Part shown: positions 41,536 through 49,393 of the stretch, piece after piece | Layout of the letters: the number at the start of each line of letters is the position of its first letter | Numbering within the stretch: the stretch's first letter is position 1 | Assembly (NCBI RefSeq): GCF_011058165.1 | Contig: NZ_JAALEG010000015.1 | Coordinates: 24,658 to 88,657, forward strand | DNA length: 64,000 nucleotides | Reading direction: 5' to 3' | Source: Rhodococcus aetherivorans | GTDB taxonomy: Bacteria > Actinomycetota > Actinomycetes > Mycobacteriales > Mycobacteriaceae | Made by a program: the position numbers and the translations under genes | Notes under the pieces: generated by a model | Database searches by the model: none | Told to the model about the DNA's origin: nothing | Seen by the model: only the letters and a program-made list of their open reading frames with translations

Positions 41536-41578
41536 CACGAGGAAGGGGACCCGATTCGATCGGGTCCCCTTCCTCGTG
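41536..41578. terminator. Bidirectional hairpin terminator, 20-bp perfect stem
   Basis: CACGAGGAAGGGGACCCGAT (41536-41555) pairs perfectly with 41559-41578 around a TCG loop. It lies between the P450 operon and the convergent acyl-CoA dehydrogenase. No T-tract. Confidence 0.88.
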
Positions 41579-41587
41579 TGCCGGGGC

Positions 41588-42739
41588 TCAGGCCTTCAGC
41601 AGATCACGGTGGATGATTTCCTTCATGATTTCGTTGGTGCCACCATAGATCCGCTGGATGCGGGCGTCGATGAAGGCCTTCGCGACCGGGTATTCCATCA
41701 TGTAGCCGTAGCCGCCGTGGAACTGCACACCGGCGTCGATCACACGGCCCTGCAACTCGGTGGCCCACAGCTTCGCCTTGGACGCGTCGACCGCGGTGAG
41801 CGTGCCCTTGTTGTGTTCCCGGACGCAGCGATCGAGGTAACTGCGTGAGACCTCCACCGCCGTCTGCAGTTCCGCGAGAGTGAAGCCCATTCCCTGGAAC
41901 TCGCCGATGCGCTTGCCGAAGGCGGTGCGTTCCTTGACGTAGTCGAGTGTCCAGCTCATGACGGCCTCGGCGGACACCTGCGCGGCGATGCCGATACCGA
42001 GCCGCTCCAGCGGAAGGCTCTGCATGAGGTAGCCGAAGCCCTGCCCCAGCTCGCCGAGCACATTCTCCTTGGGAACGCGGACATCCTCGAAGAACAACTC
42101 GGCCGTGTCCTGGGCGTGCAGACCGACCTTGTCGAGCTTGCGGCCGCGGGAGAACCCGGGCGTTCCGTCTTCGACCACGAAGAGGCTGAACCCTCGCGAA
42201 CCGGCTGCGGGGTCGGTCTTGGCGAAGACGATGACGAGGTCGGCCAGGATGCCGCTCGTGATGAACGTCTTGGACCCGTTGAGGACCCAATGGTCGCCGT
42301 CGCGCACTGCGGTGGTGGTGATGCCCCGCAGGTCGCTGCCGGCGGCCGGTTCGCTCATCGCGATCGCGCCGATCGTCTCGCCCGTGACGAATCCGGGCAA
42401 CCACCGCTGCTTCTGCTCATCGGTGGCATGGCGGAGCAGGTAGTTGAGGACGATGTCGTCGTTGGTCGAGAACCCGGACTGCAGCGCGGACGCGCCCACC
42501 CGCGCAATCTCGGACTGGATCACGACGCGAAAGCGGTAATCGAGCTCGCCGGGCCCGCCGTACTGCTCAGGGACGCTCAGGCCCAGCAGTCCTTGCTTAC
42601 CCGCGGCGAGCCAGGTTTCCCGGTCGATGAGCCGGTCGGCGTCCCACTTCTCGAGATTTGGGACGACGTGCTTGTCGACGAAGCTCCGCACGGAGTCGCG
42701 AAACAGTTCGTGGTCGTGTTCGAAGAGATCGCTCTCCAT
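41588..42739 (-). CDS. Acyl-CoA dehydrogenase
   Basis: A 383-aa FAD enzyme that introduces a 2,3-double bond into acyl-CoA and passes electrons to ETF. AIAMSEPAAGSDLRGI and VLNGSKTFITSG are FAD/substrate motifs, ERTAFGKRIGEFQ is the family signature, and Glu370 in YGGTNEIMKE is the likely catalytic base. Full length. AGGAGG precedes the ATG at 42739. It lies 52 bp behind the Rieske oxygenase on the same strand and is probably co-transcribed, so it may act on the CoA ester of the oxygenase product. Confidence 0.93.
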   Translation of the reverse strand: MESDLFEHDHELFRDSVRSFVDKHVVPNLEKWDADRLIDRETWLAAGKQGLLGLSVPEQYGGPGELDYRFRVVIQSEIARVGASALQSGFSTNDDIVLNYLLRHATDEQKQRWLPGFVTGETIGAIAMSEPAAGSDLRGITTTAVRDGDHWVLNGSKTFITSGILADLVIVFAKTDPAAGSRGFSLFVVEDGTPGFSRGRKLDKVGLHAQDTAELFFEDVRVPKENVLGELGQGFGYLMQSLPLERLGIGIAAQVSAEAVMSWTLDYVKERTAFGKRIGEFQGMGFTLAELQTAVEVSRSYLDRCVREHNKGTLTAVDASKAKLWATELQGRVIDAGVQFHGGYGYMMEYPVAKAFIDARIQRIYGGTNEIMKEIIHRDLLKA

Positions 42740-42791
42740 GTAATCCTCCTGATGCGGGGCGCCCGCAGGCGCCCCGCTGTGGTGTTCGGTG

Positions 42792-43961
42792 TCAGTTCTC
42801 GCCGACGAGTTTCTGGATCTCGCGGCGGAAGACCTGGTTGGCAACCTCGTTGCGGCCCAGGAGCATGTTGCCGGCGTTCGCGCTGTCCATGGCGACCTGC
42901 GAACCACGCAGGATCGGGAAGTCCTCGTTGTGGAGGACCGCGATCAGGATCTCGACGTTCTTGTCCCAGATCCGATTCCAGCGCTCCTCGGTCATGCCGC
43001 TGTCTTCGAGCGTCGGTGCGATCAGACGGATCTCCATGTGGCAGCGCTGCGGATCGCTCCGGTGGGGGCGGAAGGTGAGCAGCTGGAAATGGTCGGGCTG
43101 CTTGAGCAGGGTGCTGTTGGGACCCACCAGGTGGCTTTCCGTCACGTGCTCGGCGAGGCTGCGATCGCCGGGGTCTTCCTCGATCCACCGGTCGATGGTC
43201 TTGCGGAGATTGAGGAACCGGCAGTGATGTCCGAAGTCCTCGAAGGCCATGACGTTGGTGTGGATGTGCTTGGCGGCGGTGTTCGGGTGCGCGTACTGGA
43301 TGTGGTAGCCGTCGAGGAACGCGTCCTGCATCAGCTTCCAGTTGACGGGCTCGTCGAAGCGCTGAACTCGGGTAGTCACCATTTTGTCCATGCCGTATGA
43401 CCCCATGATCGAGTCCATCTCGGGGCCGAGCCAGTCTGCGACATCGATGGTGGCGTCGGCGTCGTCGACAACCCAGACGAATCCGTGACGTTCCTCGGTC
43501 GGGAGTTGCACGAGGTTCCGTTCGGAACGGTCGGCGTCACCGAACGTGTTGTCGCGGGTGATGGTGCGCAGCGCGCCGTCGGTGTCGTAGGACCAGCGAT
43601 GGTACGGGCAGGAGAACAGGCGGCAACGGCCCTTCTCCTCCTTCTCGACCATCGCGCCGCGGTGACGACATTGGTTCACGAGGGTTTTGACGCTGCCGTC
43701 GCGCTGACGGACGACGATGACATTGTTCCGCGGCAACTGGAGGGTGACGAAATCGCCCGCGCGGGGGATCTCGGAGCCGTGGATGATGATCGACGGAACC
43801 CGGCCGAAGACACGCTCGCGTTCGAGCTTGGCGATCTCCGGATCGGTGAACTCGACGGGTTCGAACCACGTGACGTGCTCGAATTCGTCGGTGGTGTCGT
43901 TGCGCAGATGGTCGAGAGCGCGGCGAATGCGTTCCTCGCGGGGAATTCCGACCTCTGTCAT
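42792..43961 (-). CDS. Rieske non-heme iron oxygenase, alpha subunit, copy 2
   Basis: A 389-aa oxygenase. Cys98-x-His100 and Cys118-x2-His121 bind the Rieske cluster; the second motif is CPYHRW instead of the usual CPYHGW. NWKLMQDAFLDGYHIQYAHPNT contains the histidines of the catalytic iron. GGAGGG precedes the ATG at 43961. No beta subunit is nearby. A promoter with a motif shared only with the reductase gene at 50.3 kb lies just upstream, suggesting that the two form one oxygenase system. It is followed by an acyl-CoA dehydrogenase gene. Confidence 0.92.
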   Translation of the reverse strand: MTEVGIPREERIRRALDHLRNDTTDEFEHVTWFEPVEFTDPEIAKLERERVFGRVPSIIIHGSEIPRAGDFVTLQLPRNNVIVVRQRDGSVKTLVNQCRHRGAMVEKEEKGRCRLFSCPYHRWSYDTDGALRTITRDNTFGDADRSERNLVQLPTEERHGFVWVVDDADATIDVADWLGPEMDSIMGSYGMDKMVTTRVQRFDEPVNWKLMQDAFLDGYHIQYAHPNTAAKHIHTNVMAFEDFGHHCRFLNLRKTIDRWIEEDPGDRSLAEHVTESHLVGPNSTLLKQPDHFQLLTFRPHRSDPQRCHMEIRLIAPTLEDSGMTEERWNRIWDKNVEILIAVLHNEDFPILRGSQVAMDSANAGNMLLGRNEVANQVFRREIQKLVGEN

Positions 43962-43999
43962 GGCTGCCCTCCAGGCGGTGGTTCGGATCGATGACGCTA

Positions 44000-44028
44000 A
44001 ATCTAACTCAAGTAGTTTTAAGTGTAAA
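44000..44028 (-). promoter_or_regulatory. TAGATT-class promoter of the Rieske oxygenase
   Basis: On the minus strand TTTACA (44028-44023) and TAGATT (44005-44000) are 17 bp apart. The spacer contains CTTAAAACTACTTGAG, which recurs in the promoter of the reductase at 50.2 kb. Confidence 0.65.
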
Positions 44029-44060
44029 CCCCGGACCGGTTGCGGGTGGCGCTTCGGCCG

Positions 44061-44090
44061 TTGCGGCCCTATACCGATCGGCATTAGATT
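44061..44090 (+). promoter_or_regulatory. TAGATT-class promoter with 19-bp element (GNAT gene)
   Basis: TTGCGG (44061-44066) and TAGATT (44085-44090) are 18 bp apart. TACCGATCGGCATTAGATT (44072-44090) is the cluster element. It is divergent from the Rieske promoter, 33 bp away, so one regulator could control both. Confidence 0.6.
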
Positions 44091-44125
44091 TATGAGAACT
44101 GACCCGCAGATGAGGAGCGAACAGG

Positions 44126-45160
44126 ATGATCTCGTATCAGTGGTGTTCGGAACTGGATTCCGGCGATCGGGACGAGGTGCTGGCTCTTGTCGCCGCGGCC
44201 GCCGAGTACGACGAGGAAGCCGGGTTCTCGCGGATCCACCCCGGTGATGTGACCTCGACGAGTCGCGACGGCGTCCGCGTCTCCCATCTGCCGATCAAGG
44301 CGCGCAAGGACCTGAGCGCGCGCGACGACGCGCCGCTGGTGATTGTGGCGTACCTGCACCTGCAGGTGGACGGCGAGGGGCTGGGTATCGTGCAGTTCGT
44401 CGTCCATCCGGACTACCGGTCGCGCGGTGTGGCCACGATGCTGGTCGAGGAGATCGGCCTGGGCACGACAGCGGACGGCGGCTGGGAGCGCACCGGTGCG
44501 GTGGCTCTGCGCTGCTGGGCGTACAGCACGCACCCCGCGTCCGAACGTCTCGCGCGACGGTTCGGCATCCCGGCGGTGGGCAGGCTGTGGACGTTGTTCC
44601 GCCACCTGTCCGGCCCGTTCGCGATCCCGCTCGACGAGGTCGCGGCGCCCGAGGGCATCACGACGGGCGACGCGCGTCCGCTCGGTGATCCGGCGGTGTC
44701 GCGGGCGATCGACGAGGTGCTGGACGCGGCGTCGCTCGTACCCGCGCAACGCGAGCGCCTCGCCGACGAGATCCGCCTCGGTTCCGGCAATGTGCTGGTC
44801 GCAACCGACTCTTCGGGAGCGAAGGTGGGGTTCGTGTGGTCCGATCCGGCGCTGTCCACCCACCTCGAGTTGGATGCGGCGTCGGTCCGGGCGCTCGTGC
44901 TCACGGAGACCGCCCGCGGGGCGGGCCTCGGGATGACGCTCCTCACGATGGCACTCGGGGCGCTGCGCGACGCGGGGGCCCAGATCGCCCTGATTCGTAT
45001 CGACCCGGACGACGCGGGGGCGGTGCGCATGTGCCGGTTGATGGCATTCGAGCAGGAGGGGGAACATTCCTGCTACCAGGTCGGCGAGTGGGCCGAGGCG
45101 CCCAGCTTCCGAGTCCGCCCGGGTGAGACGAGCGACGAATCTTGTCCGACGTTGACCTAA
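44126..45160 (+). CDS. Tandem GNAT acetyltransferase, mycothiol synthase (MshD)-like
   Basis: A 344-aa protein with two GNAT folds. The first has IVQFVVHPDYRSRGVATMLVEEIG, the second ALVLTETARGAGLGMTLLTMALGALRDAGAQIALIRIDPDDAGAVRMCRLMAFEQEGEHSCYQ. The doubled layout is that of MshD, which acetylates the last mycothiol precursor, but the motifs differ enough that this is probably a paralogue with another acceptor. It is expressed from a promoter of the catabolic class and precedes an SDR and an aldehyde dehydrogenase. It could acetylate a pathway alcohol or amine, or serve aldehyde detoxification. GAGGAG precedes the ATG. The stop lies inside the next operator. Confidence 0.75.
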   Translation: MISYQWCSELDSGDRDEVLALVAAAAEYDEEAGFSRIHPGDVTSTSRDGVRVSHLPIKARKDLSARDDAPLVIVAYLHLQVDGEGLGIVQFVVHPDYRSRGVATMLVEEIGLGTTADGGWERTGAVALRCWAYSTHPASERLARRFGIPAVGRLWTLFRHLSGPFAIPLDEVAAPEGITTGDARPLGDPAVSRAIDEVLDAASLVPAQRERLADEIRLGSGNVLVATDSSGAKVGFVWSDPALSTHLELDAASVRALVLTETARGAGLGMTLLTMALGALRDAGAQIALIRIDPDDAGAVRMCRLMAFEQEGEHSCYQVGEWAEAPSFRVRPGETSDESCPTLT

Positions 45161-45180
45161 AGGGTTTAGGCAACTACCGT
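45152..45180 (+). promoter_or_regulatory. Promoter with palindromic operator ahead of the mycofactocin-type SDR
   Basis: TTGACC (45152-45157) and TACCGT (45175-45180) are 17 bp apart. The spacer holds CCTAAA-GGG-TTTAGG (45156-45170), a perfect palindrome with 6-bp arms placed where a repressor would block polymerase. Confidence 0.6.
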
Positions 45181-45286
45181 CTGTGGTGCGCCTCACACTG
45201 ATGTGTGGGTCCCCAACTTCACTACGTTCCCACGCACGGGCGCTTGCCCGCCCGGAGCTGGGGCGTGCAATCGGAGGAGAACACTC

Positions 45287-46111
45287 ATGGGTCGACTCGA
45301 AGGCAAGGTCGCTTTCATCACCGGTGCGGCGCGAGGCCAAGGGCGCTCGCACGCCGTCCGGCTCGCCGAAGAGGGGGCATCCGTCATCGCGATGGACATC
45401 TGCGACCAGATCCCCACGGTCTTCTATCCGATGGCGACCAGCGACGACCTTGCCGAGACCGAGCGGCTGGTCAAGGAGGCCGGAGGCTCGATCGTCGCGT
45501 CCATTGGAGACGTCCGCAACATCGAGGATGTCCAGCGGGCCTACGACGCGGGCATCGCACAGTTCGGCAAGGTCGACATCGTGCTGCCGAACGCCGGCAT
45601 CATGCCGGTGATCGGTCCCGGTGAACAGCGCCAGGCATGGCACGACGCAATCGACACCATGCTCACCGGGGTATGGCACGTGCTCGAGGTGACGGTGCCG
45701 CACCTCGTCGAACGGGGGGAGGGCGGGTCGATCATCATCACGAGTTCTGCGGCCGGCCTGACGAGCATCGGGCTGAACACCCTCCCCGGTCAGGTCGGGT
45801 ACAGCGCCGCCAAGCACGGTGTTGTCGGTCTCATGCGGATCTACGCGAAACAGCTTGCCCCGCACAGCATTCGGGTGAACACTGTGCACCCGACCGGCGT
45901 GAACACGCCTATGGTGGCGAACGCGGAGTACGGCGAGTTCGTCAACTCCCATCCCGAGGTTGCCGCCGACGAGTCGTACAAGAACCCGATGCCGGTCGAA
46001 TTGATCGAGGCCGTCGACATCAGCAACGCGATCGTCTACCTCGCCTCCGACGAGGCTCGTTACGTCACCGGTGTCACGTTCCCGGTCGACGCCGGCTACA
46101 ACATCCGCTGA
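45287..46111 (+). CDS. Mycofactocin-coupled SDR, carveol-dehydrogenase-like, copy 2
   Basis: A 274-aa SDR. ITGAARGQGRSHAVRLAEEGASVIAMDI and the insertion YPMATSDDLAETERLVKEAGG are signatures of the mycofactocin-dependent branch; YSAAK is catalytic and the end is YVTGVTFPVDAGYNIR. It oxidises an alcohol with tightly held NAD that is recycled by mycofactocin. GGAGGAG 7 nt before the ATG. The aldehyde dehydrogenase follows 19 bp later, so alcohol to aldehyde to acid is a plausible two-step route. Homologous to, but clearly diverged from, the copy at 28.5 kb. Confidence 0.92.
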   Translation: MGRLEGKVAFITGAARGQGRSHAVRLAEEGASVIAMDICDQIPTVFYPMATSDDLAETERLVKEAGGSIVASIGDVRNIEDVQRAYDAGIAQFGKVDIVLPNAGIMPVIGPGEQRQAWHDAIDTMLTGVWHVLEVTVPHLVERGEGGSIIITSSAAGLTSIGLNTLPGQVGYSAAKHGVVGLMRIYAKQLAPHSIRVNTVHPTGVNTPMVANAEYGEFVNSHPEVAADESYKNPMPVELIEAVDISNAIVYLASDEARYVTGVTFPVDAGYNIR

Positions 46112-46130
46112 AGCGAAGGAGCTTTCACAT

Positions 46131-47627
46131 ATGACCACCACCGAAGCCTCGACGGGTACCACCCCGTCGATCGCCGACCGCGAACAGGTTTTCATCGGCG
46201 GCCGCTGGGTCGATTCGACCGGCGGCGAATGGGTCGACGTCGTCGACTCGTTCACCGAGGAGAAGGTCGCGCGGGTGCGCACCGCCACGGTCGAAGACGC
46301 CGCCAAAGCGGTTGCCGCAGCGCGTGAATCGTTCGACAAGGGCGAGTGGTCGTCTCGCAGCATGGCAGAGCGCGCCGATGTCGTCGACGCCATCGCCGAC
46401 CGCCTCGAACGGCGGGTGGACGAGCTCACCCCGATCGGGGTCATCGAGGTCGGCGTGCCTGTGAGCGTCAGCCGGCCGACCCAGGAGATGGTCGGCGGGT
46501 TGTTCCGTGCGGTGGCCGCTGTGGCCCGCACGTTCGAGACCACCGAGGAGCGTCCGCGCGCAGCGGGCGGTGTCTCGCGCATCGTGAAGGAACCGACGGG
46601 CGTCGTTGCCGCGATCATCCCGTGGAACGGCCCGGTCGGCACGATCGCGTTCAAGCTCGCCCCGGCGCTGGCCGCGGGCTGCTCGGTCGTGCTCAAGACA
46701 GCACCGGAGGCACCGCTCTCGCCGTCGGTGTTCGCGGACATCATCGCCGAGCTGGTCGCGGAAGGTCGCATTCCCGAGGGGGTCGTCAGCGTGCTGTGCG
46801 CCGACCGCGAGGTGTCGGAGACGCTCGTGACCAACCCCGACGTCGACCACGTCACCTTCACCGGCAGCACCGCGGCGGGCCGGCGCATCATGTCGCTGGC
46901 AGGCGAGCGCATCGCGCGTGTCTCGCTCGAACTCGGCGGCAAGTCCGCGGCGATCATCCTCGACGACGCCGACATCAACCACGTGGTGCAGACGCTCCCC
47001 ATGGGGGGCTGCATGCAGTCCGGTCAGGCGTGCATCGCCCTCTCGCGCGTGCTCGTCTCCCGCAAGCGTCACGACGAGGTGCTCGAGGTCCTGAAGGCCG
47101 CGTATGGCGCGTTGCCGATCGGCAACCCGTGGGAGCCGACCAATTTCCTCGGCCCGCTCGCGTCGAAGCGACAGCAGGATCGCGTCCTGGGATACATCGA
47201 CATCGCGAAGGAGGACGGCGCGAAGGTGGTGCTCGGCGGCGGTCGACCGGAGGGATTCGACAAGGGCTTCTTCGTCGCACCGACACTGCTCGACAACGTC
47301 GACCCCGACTCCCGGATCGCGCAGGAAGAGGTCTTCGGTCCGGTCATCTCGGTGATCACCTACGAAGACGAAGAGGACGCCATCGCGATCGCCAACAACT
47401 CGATGTACGGGCTGTCGGGTGCGGTGTACACGGAGGACATCGACCACGGGTTCGAGGTTGCGCGGCGCATCCGCACCGGCACCATCAGCGTGAACACCGC
47501 GACGATGGACTTCACCCTGCCGTTCGGCGGCTATAAGCAGTCCGGCGTGGGCCGTGAGGGCGGCCTCGAAGGTCTCGAGGAGTTCTTCGAGATCAAGACC
47601 GTCCACATGCCCGCTCCGGCCCGGTAG
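46131..47627 (+). CDS. Aldehyde dehydrogenase
   Basis: A 498-aa enzyme. IIPWNGPVGTIAFKLAPALAAGCSVVLKTAPEAPL and FTGSTAAGRRIMSLAG bind NAD(P), LELGGKSAAIIL contains the general base Glu, and Cys301 in QSGQACIALSR is the nucleophile. The flanking MGGCMQSGQAC has an additional Cys near the active site. GAAGGAG precedes the ATG. It pairs with the mycofactocin-type SDR just upstream. The unit is closed by a hairpin 5 bp after the stop. Confidence 0.93.
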   Translation: MTTTEASTGTTPSIADREQVFIGGRWVDSTGGEWVDVVDSFTEEKVARVRTATVEDAAKAVAAARESFDKGEWSSRSMAERADVVDAIADRLERRVDELTPIGVIEVGVPVSVSRPTQEMVGGLFRAVAAVARTFETTEERPRAAGGVSRIVKEPTGVVAAIIPWNGPVGTIAFKLAPALAAGCSVVLKTAPEAPLSPSVFADIIAELVAEGRIPEGVVSVLCADREVSETLVTNPDVDHVTFTGSTAAGRRIMSLAGERIARVSLELGGKSAAIILDDADINHVVQTLPMGGCMQSGQACIALSRVLVSRKRHDEVLEVLKAAYGALPIGNPWEPTNFLGPLASKRQQDRVLGYIDIAKEDGAKVVLGGGRPEGFDKGFFVAPTLLDNVDPDSRIAQEEVFGPVISVITYEDEEDAIAIANNSMYGLSGAVYTEDIDHGFEVARRIRTGTISVNTATMDFTLPFGGYKQSGVGREGGLEGLEEFFEIKTVHMPAPAR

Positions 47628-47632
47628 GACCG

Positions 47633-47672
47633 ACGACGACGCCCCGCGATTCGATCCGCGGGGCGTCGTCGT
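47633..47672. terminator. Hairpin terminator, 16-bp stem
   Basis: ACGACGACGCCCCGCG (47633-47648) pairs with 47657-47672 around an 8-nt loop (ATTCGATC), between the aldehyde dehydrogenase and the convergent TetR gene. Confidence 0.82.
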
Positions 47673-47708
47673 TGCGTCGTGGGTGGTCGTACGACTGCCG
47701 ATCAGGTC

Positions 47709-47776
47709 AGTGGGCCGACACGCTCGGTGGGCCGACACGCTCAGTGGGCCGACACGCTCAGTGGGCCGACACGCTC
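47709..47776. repeat. 17-bp minisatellite, four copies, at the 3' end of a TetR gene
   Basis: AGTGGGCCGACACGCTC is repeated four times (47709-47776); only the second copy differs, by one base (G47726). The TetR stop codon lies within the last part of the third copy, and the array encodes the TetR C-terminus SVSAH. Confidence 0.93.
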
Positions 47777-48423
47777 AGTTGGCTCTTGTCCGCGATCTCT
47801 ACCTGAGCGTTGCGCACCACGCCGTGGAGGAAGCTGCGGATCATCTCCTCGAACAACTGCCGGGAGGTCATCTCGTTCTCGGCGAGAGCCCGCGCCAGCA
47901 GCGGCTGCGACTCCGGGTCGACGTTCGGGAAGATCGTGTTCTTCGTACTCGGCTTGCGCATCGCCTCGGTGAGCACTGCGCCCAGCGTCAAACGCTCCAT
48001 GCCGTCGAGAATCTGGACGTGCAGGCGGGCCGGCACGCCGGACTCCTCCAGGAATCGGGCAGTGTCCTCGTAGGTGCCGATCAGCAGATCACGCGGAAGA
48101 TACTGGAGCAGGATCGGCGCGGCATTGCGGTGCTTGAGGATCGACTGACGCAGATTCATGCTCAGCGTCACGAAGTACTCGGGCCAGTCCGGGCCGGGCC
48201 TGCGGCGTGGCAGGGTGCCGGCGCCGGCAATCTGTCGCGCGACAGCCTGGAGGATTTCCGACTTGTCGGCGAAGTGGTGGTAGAGGGAGGGCGCCCGTAC
48301 CCCGAGGTGCTTCGCCAGCCGCGGCAGGCTGAAGGCATCGAGTCCCTCGGAGTCGATGATCTCGATGGAAGCCGCCACCGCGGACGCGCGACTGATGAGA
48401 GGCTTCGACGGTCGGGCCATCAT
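47758..48423 (-). CDS. TetR-family regulator, paralogue B
   Basis: A 221-aa regulator. The helix-turn-helix is AFSLPRLAKHLGVRAPSLYHHFADKSEIL; the rest is a helical ligand domain shared with paralogue A at 32.1 kb (PSKPLISR, FPNVD, ARLHV.ILDG). ATG at 48420 or 48423 can serve as start. Upstream at 48471-48486 the minus strand reads CAGATAGCATCTATAGG, a partial match to the cluster element GATAGCATTTAGATT. Its C-terminal codons and stop lie in a 17-bp tandem repeat. A likely local repressor of the flanking units; ligand unknown. Confidence 0.88.
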   Translation of the reverse strand: MMARPSKPLISRASAVAASIEIIDSEGLDAFSLPRLAKHLGVRAPSLYHHFADKSEILQAVARQIAGAGTLPRRRPGPDWPEYFVTLSMNLRQSILKHRNAAPILLQYLPRDLLIGTYEDTARFLEESGVPARLHVQILDGMERLTLGAVLTEAMRKPSTKNTIFPNVDPESQPLLARALAENEMTSRQLFEEMIRSFLHGVVRNAQVEIADKSQLSVSAH

Positions 48424-48506
48424 CTACTTTCAGCTCGTGCGGTCCACCGGGCGGGTCTGCCCGGCGGGTGACCTATAGATGCTATCTGTTCCGGTCCGGC
48501 CGGTGG

Positions 48507-49370
48507 TTACGCCGTGAGGACGGCCTCGTCGAGGAACTCGACCAGGCCGCGGCTCAACACGTCGTTGTCGTCGCCGCCCACCATGTGCCCGGCACCGCCC
48601 ACGTCGATGTACCGCGCCCCGGGGATCAGTTCCAGGAGTTCGCGCGCACCTTCGATGCTGACGACGTCGGACTGGGCACCACGAATCAGGAGGGTCGGAA
48701 CCGCGACGGCGCGCGCCGCGGCCCGGGCCCGCTCCTCGCGCTCCGCGGCAGCATCCGGAAGGTTCGTCCGATGCGACAGCATCCGCGGATCCCAGTGCCA
48801 GTACCAGCGACCGTCTCGCTCGCGCATGTTCTTACGCAACCCCTCCACCCGCGGCGGACGGCTCCGGTGCGGGTTGTACGCGATCACGGCGTCGAGCGCG
48901 TCGTGCAGGCTGTCGAAGCCCGCCAGTCCCGCGCGCATGAATCCGGTGATCTTGGCCAACCCCTCGGGTTCGGCCTTCGGGGTGATATCCACCAGCACCA
49001 GCGCGCGGGAGAGCCCCGGATTGTCTCCTTCGGCGACGAGTGCGGCCATACCGCCCATCGACGCTCCCACGAGCACCGGTGGCTCACCGAGTTCGTCGAC
49101 GATCGTGCAGATGTCGCGCGCGTGTGCGTCGGAGCTGTAGTCGCCGTCGTCGGCCCATCCGCTGTGGCCGTGCCCGCGCGCGTCGATCGCGTATGAGCGC
49201 CATCCTTGTTCCGAGAGGCGGATTCCGGTGCGCTGCCACGAGTGCCTCGTCTGCCCGCCGCCGTGCAACAGCAGGACGGTCCCCTTCCGCTCGGACGGGG
49301 GCTCCCAGACATCGGCGACCAGGGAAACGCCGTCGCCCCGAAGTGTGGTCACGGTGCTGGAGATCGTCAT
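48507..49370 (-). CDS. Alpha/beta-hydrolase
   Basis: A 287-aa serine hydrolase. LLLHGGGQTRHSW provides the oxyanion hole, Ser104 in GASMGG is the nucleophile, and His262 in GGAGHMVGGDD is the catalytic His; the acid is probably the Asp of GAQSDVV. It could cleave a ring-fission (C-C) product, lactone or ester of the pathway. GAAGGG precedes the ATG at 49370. It lies 23 bp behind the SDR on the same strand. Which ester or C-C bond is cut cannot be read from sequence. Confidence 0.88.
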   Translation of the reverse strand: MTISSTVTTLRGDGVSLVADVWEPPSERKGTVLLLHGGGQTRHSWQRTGIRLSEQGWRSYAIDARGHGHSGWADDGDYSSDAHARDICTIVDELGEPPVLVGASMGGMAALVAEGDNPGLSRALVLVDITPKAEPEGLAKITGFMRAGLAGFDSLHDALDAVIAYNPHRSRPPRVEGLRKNMRERDGRWYWHWDPRMLSHRTNLPDAAAEREERARAAARAVAVPTLLIRGAQSDVVSIEGARELLELIPGARYIDVGGAGHMVGGDDNDVLSRGLVEFLDEAVLTA

Positions 49371-49393
49371 CGTTTCGCCCTTCGTCGTCGGAG

